64,000 bases of DNA from Thiohalocapsa sp. PB-PSB1. GTDB lineage: Bacteria; Pseudomonadota; Gammaproteobacteria; Chromatiales; Chromatiaceae. The notes beneath the pieces were generated by a model. The model saw nothing but the letters and a program-made list of their open reading frames with translations. It ran no database searches and was not told the origin of the DNA. The position numbers and the translations under genes are program-made. Of this stretch, positions 47,411 through 56,609 are shown one piece after another. The stretch's first letter is position 1. Every line of letters starts with the position of its first letter. The stretch lies in the NCBI GenBank assembly GCA_016745215.1, contig CP050890.1, positions 558,001 to 622,000 of the forward strand. The letters are read 5' to 3'.

Positions 47411-48650
47411 ACATCATGGACGAATTCTGCGAGAGCCTCGAACGTCCCGCAGTTGTGGTTTTGGATAACGCTTCAATTCATAGAAGCAAGGCTGTAGCAG
47501 CTAAAATGGAGGAATGGGATCGCCGGGGCATGACGCTCTACTTTCTGTGCACATATTCACCGGAACTGAATTTGATCGAAATTTTGTGGAGAAAAATCAA
47601 ATACGAATGGATACCCATTTCGGCTTATGAAAGCATATCCAATCTCAGGGCGGCCCTGAGAAATATCATTGATTCATTTGGACCGAATGAATATAGAATT
47701 GATTTTTCTAATTGAATTTTACAAATAATTCAATTGAGGTACTTATATGCTGCACTTTTATCCGGTTTTGAACTTTTCAAAGAGGCCGCGGCTATCCGAG
47801 GATTATCCACTGCGGGTGGACTAGCCTTTGTGGTTCCAGCTGCGTTCCGTTGGGGGGTTGATGGAGCGGTCCTCGGGCTGCTGGCGACGCAAATACTTAT
47901 GAGTGGCGCATTTGCTTGGCGAGCGCATAGGCAGATACACCGAGCTGGAATTTCTGTAACATTTGTAAACTGTTGGGAAGAATGGAAATGTATTAGAGAC
48001 TTTGCTCTTCCTTTGGGTGTAGCCGGCGGAATAGTGATGGCGTCTACTTGGTTTGCGCAGATTCTGTTGGTACAGCAACCGGGCGGATATGATCACATGG
48101 GCGCCTATCAGGCTTCGAATCAGTGGAGAACGATGGTGGCGTTTTTGCCGACTCTACTTATTGCCGCTTACTTACCCATTCTGTCTACATTGCTTAACTC
48201 CGACCGGCTGGGTTTGCGTCAGTTGCAAAATCGGATTTTCGCCTCCCTGACAATACTGACGTTGGTACTTGCGTTACCCATAATCTTTTTTGCGCCATGG
48301 CTTATGCGATTATACGGTGAAGCGTTCACGGCTTTCTGGCCAATTTTGGTGGTGGTTGCAGTCATTCCGGTGTTCGACATAGGAAATCTCGTACTTCGGA
48401 ATACTGCGATAGCACATGGCTATGCATGGACCTTGATTGTAGCGCATCTTGCTATGGCGACCTCAGTCATCCTATGTGGAGTCTGGTTAATACCGAAGTA
48501 TCTTGGCGTTGGGCTGGCGTTAAGTTTGTTGGCAGGCTATGCATCGCTCCTGTTCGTGCAGTACTGCTTTTATCGCGGTCGCAGCTGAGTTGCGCCGCGT
48601 TGATAATTCATGATGCAAGAATCAGCAGTTGTTCTCGTGAGGAATGGCAA

Positions 48651-50417
48651 ATGTACGTGATTGCGATTTACCAAGAGAAAACTTTTGACGTTCGGAGAAA
48701 AGTCGAGAGTTTTTGGAAGGCGAGGGGTTCTGGAGTTGCCGAGAATCATTTTCGAGTGGGCGTTTACCACTTAGCTCTTGTTTGCGATGAATCACTGCGG
48801 TTTAACCCACGAGTTTATTCTCAGGGCGATCTAGAGCTGATCCTCGGCGCTCAGGTTCGTGATGCGACCGGTCTTGCGTCTGGCGCTTGGATTCAGACTC
48901 AACTTGTGTCAGCCAAGGATTTTATAGCGGTTACGCGTGATCCGGCTGGCTTGATGGCGGCTTTCTTTGTTAAGTTACCGAATGGCTACCTCATTAGTGA
49001 CAGTGTGCCATTACTCTTGCAATTTGAACAAGTATCACGGGCCGTCGACATCAACGCGCTCAACGAGTACTGGTTTACCGATTACTGTTTTCCACCGAGA
49101 ACGGTGTGGCGTGATATCCGCGCCGTGCCGAACGGGCATCGCGCGGAGCTGAGCCTGCGGGCGGCAGATGCCCCTCGCTACGCGCAGTTGTACGTGCCGG
49201 GAAGCCGAAGCGCTGGGGTCTATGAGAAGCGTTGGCCTCGGTCCACGTTCTTGCGACGACAGGTGCTCGAAGTGACCGAGGCGTGTTTGGCATTGCACGA
49301 ACAGCCGCCCATGAACTTGCTCAGCGCAGGCGTTGATTCTTCGGTAGTGTTCGCGGCGTGCAACATCCTGGGACGAAAGCCGGAGCTCGCGATCACGTTT
49401 AAGAGTGCAGGGGATTCGGACGAGTCAGAGTTGGCGGGTCGCACGGCCGCGCACTTCGGCGTCCCCTTGCACGTGGCGACGGGAGATGACGCAGATCTCA
49501 TTGCCGCAGCGCGAAGGATCGCGGAGGTATGGGGTCAGCCCTATGGTCACTCGTCGGTCACTTCGATGATGGATTTGCTCTGTGCGGTTCCGACGAACGC
49601 GGTCCTGTATACCGGAGATGGCGGTGGTGAGGCGTTTGGTCATGCCTACCATCGACCTGCGACACCTGCTCGACAGCTCGGCCGCGTTTTGGAGTTGTTT
49701 GGGCGTAAAATCCCTTTTGGGGCAATCGAATCACTCTACTATGCGTTCGCAATGCGGAATGATTTCGGGCGAAAGGTCTTCTACTGGAAAGAGCTTTCGA
49801 GTTGGCAGACGGCGGCAGAATTGGTCGCACGGAAAAGTCCCATAACGGAGACGGAGTCGGCGCTTGTCTGGCGCCCCGAATTCCTGCGATACTTTTCCAA
49901 ACACCTTATTGGTGAACGTATTTCGCATTTTGCGCAGATGACTCGAATCGAAGGAGAGTCTGTGTTCACGACTTCGTTGCTATTCTGGTGGGGACCGGAA
50001 GGCGTATACGCTAAAACCTGGAGGTTGCTGGACCAGATCGGTGCGCTGGGCTTTGCGCCGCTAACAGCGCCCGCGTTCATCGAAGCAGTCAAGAGTATTC
50101 CTATGGCCGAGCGAGGTATGCGCAAGCAAGCCTTGCGTGACGCGTTTGCGGCGGAACTGCCAAAGCAGATTGTCGAAGCTCCGGCTCGCGGGCTGTCGAC
50201 GTTCAATCGGGAGCTGTTGGTCAATGCCCATGCAGAGGGTATAGAATGGTTGAAATCTGGGCGGAACGGTGAATGGGGCGAGTGGTTTAATTTTGAGGGC
50301 GTAGAGGCTATGTGGAATGCTCACGCTCAGCGAAAGGTGTATCGAACTAATCTACTTTTTAAGGTGATCGTTTTCAGCGCATGGATGGAACTGTGGAAGC
50401 CGGCAGCTTATGATTAA
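48651..50417 (+). CDS. Asparagine-synthase-like amidotransferase in EPS locus
   Basis: About 588 residues from ATG 48651 (GTGAGGAATGGCAA upstream). The N-terminal 190 residues keep the fold outline of a class II glutaminase (FIAVTRDPAGLMAAFF; LNEYWFTDYCFPPRTVWRDIRAV) but begin MYVIAIYQEK without the catalytic Cys2. The PP-loop ATP pyrophosphatase (LLSAGVDSSVVFAACNI, about residue 222) and the following VLYTGDGGGEAF are intact. It probably activates a carboxyl group with ATP and uses ammonia or another amine, possibly to amidate a uronic acid in the polysaccharide. The start of the open frame upstream overlaps the flippase end and is not used. Confidence 0.8.
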   Translation: MYVIAIYQEKTFDVRRKVESFWKARGSGVAENHFRVGVYHLALVCDESLRFNPRVYSQGDLELILGAQVRDATGLASGAWIQTQLVSAKDFIAVTRDPAGLMAAFFVKLPNGYLISDSVPLLLQFEQVSRAVDINALNEYWFTDYCFPPRTVWRDIRAVPNGHRAELSLRAADAPRYAQLYVPGSRSAGVYEKRWPRSTFLRRQVLEVTEACLALHEQPPMNLLSAGVDSSVVFAACNILGRKPELAITFKSAGDSDESELAGRTAAHFGVPLHVATGDDADLIAAARRIAEVWGQPYGHSSVTSMMDLLCAVPTNAVLYTGDGGGEAFGHAYHRPATPARQLGRVLELFGRKIPFGAIESLYYAFAMRNDFGRKVFYWKELSSWQTAAELVARKSPITETESALVWRPEFLRYFSKHLIGERISHFAQMTRIEGESVFTTSLLFWWGPEGVYAKTWRLLDQIGALGFAPLTAPAFIEAVKSIPMAERGMRKQALRDAFAAELPKQIVEAPARGLSTFNRELLVNAHAEGIEWLKSGRNGEWGEWFNFEGVEAMWNAHAQRKVYRTNLLFKVIVFSAWMELWKPAAYD

Positions 50418-50570
50418 CTCTGCGCGAGGGTAGGCTGCTCAATTTCCGCTCGCAAAGCCGCGAAGCGTTCATCCAGTGTTCATGTCTGACCTTAGGGCTC
50501 TGCGGCGGCGTGCAAGTATTGAGGGCGCGAGATGCGTGTCGACCCAATGCTGCACGTCAATATTCCGCAC

Positions 50571-50807
50571 CTAGGCCATCGCCTTGCGGATGACCGGGGC
50601 GGTCAAGTCCGAGATGTAGGCCGTAATCCGCAGCACCAGCCTGCCGATTTCCTTGAGCGGGCTGCGGGCAGTGAAGGCCGTATGTTGACCGAAAACCGAT
50701 TCGATGATGTCGGAGGACGCCAGCCAGGTGGCACCGGTTGGAAGCTTGGCTGCCTCGTGCTCGACCTGCTGCAGTACCCGCGTTTTTAAGTCGGCCACCG
50801 AGGCCAC
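50571..50807 (-). pseudogene. Transposase C-terminal relic
   Basis: Reads TWLASSDIIESVFGQHTAF and SPLKEIGRLVLRITAYISDL. The SDIIES-FG block is typical of the last DDE region in an uncharacterised transposase group. Only about 70 residues remain. Confidence 0.5.
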
Positions 50808-50810
50808 GAG

Positions 50811-50985
50811 CTACAGGCCAAGGTGCGCGCCCGCGTTGGACATCCCTTCCATGTCAGCAAGAACCTGTTCGGCTTGAAGAAGGTGCGCTACAAGGGAATG
50901 AAGAAGAACCATGCCCAGTGCCAAGTGCTGTTTGCCTTGGCGAATGTCCTTCTGGTCAGAAATCGGTTGCTGGTACGAATTGAGG
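50811..50985 (+). pseudogene. IS5-type transposase C-terminal relic
   Basis: Reads QAKVRARVGHPFHVSKNLFG and LKKVRYKGMKKNHAQCQVLF, then ALANVLLVRNRLL, matching the C-terminus of IS5-group transposases (E of DDE is replaced by G in RVGHPF). Adjacent to, and opposite from, the other relic. Confidence 0.65.
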
Positions 50986-52208
50986 GGTTGTGGCATGCCC
51001 GAATATTGGACAAACCGGCCAAATTCATCGAAACGACAGTAGCGATCACGCTAATAGGTGCTGTCATTTGGATGTTTAGGAATTGTGATGCCATGCTTTT
51101 CAAGAAACCACACGATGTGTTTCTCGGGGCTAGATGCGTTTAGATCAAGAGTTCACTAACCGGCTACATTGATGCAAGTGAAATGCCTTGAACTATGACT
51201 TCTCGTTATTTATGTTGTGGTGAATGCAAATTGCATCTAGCGGGACCGCGTTGGAGCAGGTCGCCGGGACGAGGCCTTTGCTGTGATTGAGTTGCTCAAT
51301 CTCGCTCTGCTGATGACCGCTGTCGGCGGCGTGCTATGGGGTGTATCCAAAGGCGCGCTGCAGTTCTACCAACTTCCCGCGCTTAGCTCAGCGCTGGTGC
51401 TGGTATTTATCGTGCCGTCGTTCAACGGCAGCCTCATGAATGGGCTGCCTGAAGACGCCATCGCCAAGACAATCTTGATGACACTTCTGTGTTTGGTGGC
51501 GCTGTGGAAGGGATACGGTCTCGGTCTGACAGGCCGTGTATCGATCGGTCGGCCGGGACATACGGACCGCATGCTCGTCGTCGGAGTCGCGTTGTCGCTG
51601 ATCAGCGCGGCGTCCTACGCCAAGCTGGGACAGCTGACCGCAGGATCAGCGGTAGGCTTCTTCACCACAGAAGGTGCCTATTCCCAACTCATGGAAGGCC
51701 CGCTCGTCTTGTTCAAGGCGCTTGCGAGCTTCGGCCAGATCGGATTGATGCTGTGCCTGATCGCCTGGCTACGCGGGCGAAGCACACCAGCGCTCTTGGC
51801 TGTCATCGGCGCGCTGGTTATCCCGATTGCGGTGGCGGTGTTGCTGGGACGTCGTTCGGAAACGATTTCGTTGCTGTTGACGATCGCTTTGACTCTCTTC
51901 TTCGAGCGGAGGATGCTTGTTCCGAGGCTTGCGTTGATTCTCGCGATTCCGGTGATTCTGGTAATTGTTCTTGTGGCACCCGAGTATCGCAAGCATAGTC
52001 AGATCGGGGGCGACTTTTCGAAAGCGATCGACGTTGACGTTGCGGAACAGTTTTCCCATTTCACATCCGAGGGAGCGACGGAGGTGCGTAACGGGGTCTA
52101 CATTATCGGGGCAACCGACCGGGAGATGGTGCTGCAATGGGGGGCGAGCTACTACAACGGCGTTGTACGAAACTTTGTGCCCCGGTTCATCGTTGGAGCT
52201 GACGTTAA

Positions 52209-53584
52209 GGAACGGAAATTAGATAACTTGTGCAGCTCATCAGAAGGGAGAAGGTATAGTATCATTTTAGCCTCTGCAACCAAGCCAAACTTCTGGAGAC
52301 CTAAATGGAGCGTTATTCCCCCCAAGTAGAGGAATCGATGCGTCGTTTCTATATGGGCCTGAATGAGAAAGATCGCCGTCTGTATGCAGGCTTAGAAGCC
52401 TTGAAGTATGGTCGCGGTGGTCGCGTGTATATTGCGGAGGTACTGGGTTGCAGCCGAAACACCGTAAGCAAAGGCGCGCGCGAGATGAGCGGTTTATCTG
52501 AGCGCGAGGTACACGAGCAGCTTCGCGGGGACAAAGTCGGGACCAAGCCCCGGGTGCGCAAACCTGGTGGTGGTCGTCGCCCCTATGAGCAGACGTGGGA
52601 GCCATCGTTGGACGAGAAGTTCCTGGCGGTTCTACGCCATCATACCGCGGGCGATCCGATGGATGAAAAGGTTCGCTGGACGAACCTCACCCTGGGTGAG
52701 ATTGTCGCGGCATTGCGAGAAGATCATCAGATCCAGATCAGCCAATGGGTCGTGCGCAAGCTGTTAAAAAAACATGGCTACCGTCGCCGCAAAGCGCAGA
52801 AGAAAACGACCATGAAGGACGAGATCAAACACCGCGATGCCCAATTTGAGAAGATCACGCAACTCAAAGCCGCCGATCAGGCCGCGGGCAATCCGATCGT
52901 CAGCATGGATACCAAGAAGAAAGAAAATCTTGGCAATTTTTACCGTGACGGGCAGTTGTATACCTTAGAAGCCCTGCACACCTACGACCATGATTTCAAC
53001 AGCTTTGCTGAAGGGGTCATCATTCCGCATAGCTTCTATGACATCAAGCATAATGTCGGCTACATCCAACTCGGGAATAGCCACGATACCAGTGAATTTG
53101 CCTGCGACAGTTTTCGGCATTGGTGGTATAACCACGGTCGCCTACACTATCCCAGCGCTACCTCCATCCTGGTGCTGTGCGATGGGGGCGGGAGTAACAG
53201 TTCCCGTCACGACCTCTTTAAACAGGACTTGCAGAGCCTCGCCGATGAGCTTGGGATCGAAATTCGCATTGCGCATTATCCGCCCTACTGTTCTAAGTAC
53301 AATCCCATCGAACACCGTCTCTTTCCCCATGTGACCCGTGCCTGCCAAGGCGTGATTTTCACCAGTACCGAGTTGGTCAAGGAACTCATGGAAAACACCC
53401 ACACTTCAACGGGACTCAAGGCGTTCGTTCATGTCATCGATAAGGTCTATGAAACGGGGCGAAAAGTGGCGGCAGATTTCAAGCAAAACATGCGCATCCT
53501 CTTTGATACGTTTTTGCCAGCATGGAATTATCGCGCCGTTCCTGCTGCTTCTCAGGAGTGCACAAGTTAATAAATTTCTATTCC
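52209..53584 (+). mobile_element. ISAzo13-family insertion sequence (1376 bp)
   Basis: Ends show an extended inverted repeat (GGAA-N2-GAAATT, then TAACTTGTGCA) on both sides. Flanking TAA (52206-52208 and 53585-53587) is the probable target duplication, as one copy restores the polymerase frame. Confidence 0.85.
52305..53570 (+). CDS. ISAzo13-family transposase
   Basis: 421 residues. Starts MERYSPQVEESMRRFYMGLNEKDRRLYAG, a helix-turn-helix follows (YIAEVLGCSRNTVSKGAREM); DDE residues in NPIVSMDTKKKENLGNF (D), SILVLCDGGGSNSSRHDLF (D) and YCSKYNPIEHRLFPHVTR (E). Full length, all motifs intact, probably active. Confidence 0.92.
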   Translation: MERYSPQVEESMRRFYMGLNEKDRRLYAGLEALKYGRGGRVYIAEVLGCSRNTVSKGAREMSGLSEREVHEQLRGDKVGTKPRVRKPGGGRRPYEQTWEPSLDEKFLAVLRHHTAGDPMDEKVRWTNLTLGEIVAALREDHQIQISQWVVRKLLKKHGYRRRKAQKKTTMKDEIKHRDAQFEKITQLKAADQAAGNPIVSMDTKKKENLGNFYRDGQLYTLEALHTYDHDFNSFAEGVIIPHSFYDIKHNVGYIQLGNSHDTSEFACDSFRHWWYNHGRLHYPSATSILVLCDGGGSNSSRHDLFKQDLQSLADELGIEIRIAHYPPYCSKYNPIEHRLFPHVTRACQGVIFTSTELVKELMENTHTSTGLKAFVHVIDKVYETGRKVAADFKQNMRILFDTFLPAWNYRAVPAASQECTS

Positions 53585-54035
53585 TAAACGCAGCCTAATG
53601 ATTGCAGCTGACCAGCGCGATGAAACAACGGAGCGCGTTTACGGCTGGAAGCGCGCCTTCTACTCCTTTCCTTATGGACCTGCCGTCGTGTTCGAGCAAT
53701 TTTGGTATTTCGGACTTTTCGTGTTTGGCGCAATTGGTTATTTCATGGCAATGGTATGGAAGAAGGCGGTCGCAGGGGATTTGTGGAGTCAAGTGCTTTA
53801 CGCGGCGACGGTTGTGCCGGCCCTGTACTCTTTTTTGACGGACCAGAGTGGTTTGCTCGTTCGCTTTCTCTATATGTTGGTGTTGGTCGGGCCGCTGATT
53901 TGGTGGGTGAACGCGGGCCTAAGAGTCTCGGATGCCTCCGACCGGATTGGCGGCAGAGGCCGGCGCGCCGCTTCCCGCTGAAGCGGCGGGGCCGCTGCTA
54001 ATGTTCGTGTATGCTGCTTAGAGACTACTTGCGTA

Positions 54036-55289
54036 ATGGGTATCTTGCTCGCGCATCCGACGACCGGCCACTCTCCCTATACAGCAAATGTGCTACATGG
54101 CGCCGGCCTGCTTCAGCTCTATGTGACAAGTTTTCATTATCGGTCGGGGGGAGGGGTAGAAAAATTTGTCCACATGATGCCGGCGAAGGTAGCTACTGCG
54201 CTGCATCGCAAACTCCTCCGGCGCCGACGGGCCGCGATACCCGAAGATCTCATTAAAGAGTTTCCGCTCATCGAACTCGCGAACCGGCTCTATCTGAAAT
54301 TCTCGAATCGACCGGATCGCCACTGGGGGTTCCGCACGTTTGACCGCTTCGTGTCAGGAGTGCTTTCGTCGTCATATTCGGGGTATTACGGCTATCTAAC
54401 CAGTAGTCTTTACAGCATGCGGCGCGCAAAGGAGCTGGGCCTCCCGCGATTCCTGACGATGCCTATCTGCCACTGGTGTTTGGGGCGGCGGCTAATGCAT
54501 GATGAATACGCGCGTTGGGGGATGGAGCGCGACTACGCTGAGCCATATCCTTGGGATGCCGACCGGTTCGATGTTGAGATGACAGAGGAGCTCGATCTGG
54601 CGAATTTGATCGTTGCAGGGTCAGAGTTCGTTATCGATTCTCTTGTCCAGAATGGTATTGCTAAGAATATGGTTCTGTTGAATCCGTCGGGCGTCGACCT
54701 GAGTCTCTACACTCAGAAAGACGCGAGAAGCGGGTTTCATTTCGAGAGGCGCCATCGCCGCCAGAGACCATTCAGGATTATCTCCGTCGGCAAGCTGGGG
54801 CTCAGGAAGGGAACCCTCGACTTACTGGCGGCGGCGCAGCAACTTGGGAACTCTGTCGAGGTGCGACTCTTGGGCGGCAACGAGCTCCCGGAGCGGTTAC
54901 AGAAGCAGTACTGGGGTGGGAATATCGAACATGTTGGGCACCTGCCCTATCGAGAGGTGCCGTCAATGCTCCGCTGGGCCGACGCATTTGTGTTTCCTAC
55001 CATCTTTGAAGGGTCTAGTTTGGCGAGCTACGAGGCTTTGGCGGCGGGGCTACCGGTCATCACCACTCCCAACTGCGGCTCTGTGGTGAGAGATGGAATC
55101 GACGGCTGGTTGATTCCAATCCGGTCCCCTGATGCCATTTGCTCGGCGGTGACTCGCTTGATGGAGGACGAAGACATGTGGCTGCGTATGTCAAATAGCG
55201 CCAGTCAACGAGCCCGTGAGTTCACATGGGAACGATATGGTGAGACGCTGGTCTCGGCGTTGACGCCGCATCTCTCACTCGAATCATGA
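54036..55289 (+). CDS. GT4-family glycosyltransferase
   Basis: 417 residues. The C-terminal Rossmann domain has VGKLGLRKGTLDLLAA and FPTIFEGSSLASYEALAAGL, the E-x7-E motif of GT4 retaining enzymes that holds the nucleotide-sugar, followed by GSVVRDGIDGWLI. The N-terminal acceptor domain is unusual in starting directly MGILLAHPTTGHSPYTA. Cytoplasmic or membrane-associated; adds one sugar to the lipid-linked unit. Its ATG stop overlaps the acyltransferase start by 4 bp. Confidence 0.88.
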   Translation: MGILLAHPTTGHSPYTANVLHGAGLLQLYVTSFHYRSGGGVEKFVHMMPAKVATALHRKLLRRRRAAIPEDLIKEFPLIELANRLYLKFSNRPDRHWGFRTFDRFVSGVLSSSYSGYYGYLTSSLYSMRRAKELGLPRFLTMPICHWCLGRRLMHDEYARWGMERDYAEPYPWDADRFDVEMTEELDLANLIVAGSEFVIDSLVQNGIAKNMVLLNPSGVDLSLYTQKDARSGFHFERRHRRQRPFRIISVGKLGLRKGTLDLLAAAQQLGNSVEVRLLGGNELPERLQKQYWGGNIEHVGHLPYREVPSMLRWADAFVFPTIFEGSSLASYEALAAGLPVITTPNCGSVVRDGIDGWLIPIRSPDAICSAVTRLMEDEDMWLRMSNSASQRAREFTWERYGETLVSALTPHLSLES

Positions 55290-55966
55290 GCGGGTCGGCT
55301 AGGCATGTCACCGAACGTGTCGGCGGGACCTATGCTGCTCGTCTTCAGCGATTCGGAACCTGCATGCCCCTCGCTCTCCTTTGGTACGTCGGCAGATTCC
55401 TTCGGCAAAAGGCCCTGCTCCTGTACTTTAGAACACTGGGTCGTTACGGGTTTCGCCGAATGGGCAGCGGCGTTGTGCTGGATGGCTGGGTTCAGTTTGT
55501 GTGGCCCTGTGCGGATATTCGTCTCGGCAACCGGGTCCGCGTAGGTCGGCGCTGCGTATTTCAGGGCTTCCCCGGAGCCGTGATCGATATCGGCGATGGC
55601 GTCACATTGAACGACGGGGCCTATGTCACCTCCCTTTTCGGTATCTCCATTGGGGCGAGGACGTCGATTGCTGAGTACGTCAGTCTCCGTGACTACGACC
55701 ATGGCTGGCAAGACCCCGATGTGCCAATCCAAGAGCAGGGATACGTCGGCGCCCCTATTCGCATCGGGTGTGATTGCTGGTTGGGGCGCGGGGTCTTTGT
55801 GAAGGGCGGTGTGTCCATCGGCGACGGCTCGGTGATCGGTGCGAATGCCGTAGTCACGAAGGATATCCCCCCTATGAGTGTCGCCGCAGGTAATCCTGCG
55901 AGGGTGCTCAGGAAGCGGGATGGGGCAGGTGTACCATCCACTCAACGCTCTGGCTCGCGTGATTGA
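55286..55966 (+). CDS. Hexapeptide-repeat acyltransferase
   Basis: 226 residues. After a basic N-terminus come left-handed beta-helix repeats (IRLGNRVRVGRRCVF, VIDIGDGVTLNDGAYVT, IRIGCDCWLGRGVFVKGGV, IGDGSVIGANAVVTKDIP) ending in AAGNPARVLRKR, the normal end of WcaF/NodL-like O-acetyltransferases. YDHGWQDP supplies a probable catalytic histidine. ATGA overlap with the glycosyltransferase gene indicates coupling. Last gene of the EPS locus before the IS91 copy. Confidence 0.88.
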   Translation: MSGSARHVTERVGGTYAARLQRFGTCMPLALLWYVGRFLRQKALLLYFRTLGRYGFRRMGSGVVLDGWVQFVWPCADIRLGNRVRVGRRCVFQGFPGAVIDIGDGVTLNDGAYVTSLFGISIGARTSIAEYVSLRDYDHGWQDPDVPIQEQGYVGAPIRIGCDCWLGRGVFVKGGVSIGDGSVIGANAVVTKDIPPMSVAAGNPARVLRKRDGAGVPSTQRSGSRD

Positions 55967-56609
55967 ATTGATGCGGACGTTGCGCTCTTGGGCGCATCAC
56001 TAGTATGGATGATCCTAAAGAACAGTCGCTGATCAGCTCCGGCGGTTTGCGCTTACGGATAGGAAATCCAAGCCACCCTGAGCGTCCAGGTTGGCCCAAG
56101 GTAAGGAGGTTAGCAGGGGTGGGGTGCGGGGTCAATGCCCAACTGCGGGGCTGACGGGCGTCGGGGCGTTGCAGGCGCGCGCGTTCTGGGGTGCTGGCGC
56201 GCGCATCTGCGGGGCAGCGTGCCTCCGGCAGACGAGCGGGGCTGCACCGTTCCCTGCGAGAGAGACGGCGGCTACCAGGAGACGCGCTGATCGAACTCGA
56301 AGTCGGGCTCGGGCTGCTGGAGGAGGTCCCAGTCCGGCATCGGCTCGGGTGCCTCGTCCCAGGCGGGCGGTCCGCGGGCGGGCGAGATCGGGGGTGGACG
56401 CGGTGGCTCACCGATGTGGGTGAGGATCTGCTCGACGGGCACGGCCTCGGTGATGAAGGCAATGATGCGCATGTCCGCGCCGCAGTTGGGGCAGACCAGC
56501 GGCAGCGACTCGAACAGCCGGGCCAGCAACATGGCCCAGAGGTAGCGCGCCGGCGAACGCGTCCTGGAGACCGGCGTTGCAGGCGGTGAACCGACCTCGG
56601 TCGGTGCGC

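Larger units (their letters stand above)
45399..47715 (+). pseudogene. IS630-family transposase, interrupted
   Basis: The parts 45399-46132 and 47421-47715 restore to 342 residues (junction VVIDIMDEFCESLE). N-terminal helix-turn-helix (FDEVAKILRVHTNTVRNW), winged second HTH, then DDE residues in YYFDESGLSLDP (D), AVVVLDNASIHRSK (D) and YSPELNLIEILWRKIKYEW (E). All conserved motifs are intact apart from the insertion. Confidence 0.9.
45193..47743 (+). mobile_element. IS630-family element split by ISAs1
   Basis: Ends AGTACTCCAATAGAAT (45193) and, inward from 47743, AGTACCTCAATTGAAT; target dinucleotide TA duplicated (45191-45192, 47744-47745), as standard for IS630. Without the inner element it would be about 1.26 kb. 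Confidence 0.9.
44707..48588 (+). pseudogene. Wzx-like oligosaccharide flippase, split by IS630
   Basis: Halves 44707-45192 and 47746-48588 join into a 442-residue frame when the IS630 element and one TA are removed (junction TPVSGVYAALLSGFELF). GTG start at 44707. The polytopic pattern (RGSFWSLINALSIKSLALIQ, ILGVTGFGEWGVL near the N-terminus) is that of the polysaccharide transporter/MATE-like flippases, which move lipid-linked repeat units across the inner membrane. As interrupted it stops soon after residue 161, so export should be lost unless another flippase serves. Confidence 0.88.
50418..51282. other. Gap with two transposase relics
   Basis: Contains the two fragments described at 50571-50807 and 50811-50985. 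The remaining sequence, including the approach to the Wzy-like start, shows no feature. Confidence 0.5.
51283..53981 (+). pseudogene. Wzy-like polymerase, split by ISAzo13
   Basis: Parts 51283-52208 and 53588-53981 give a 439-residue frame on removal of the IS and one TAA (junction GADVKRSLMIAADQRDE). A polytopic membrane protein of about ten helices with a large periplasmic-type loop before the IS site and WKRAFYSFPYGPAVVFEQFW after it, as in O-antigen/EPS polymerases. The family is poorly conserved, so the assignment rests on topology and locus. In its present state the protein is fused to IS sequence and ends early; polymerisation is probably lost. Confidence 0.75.
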
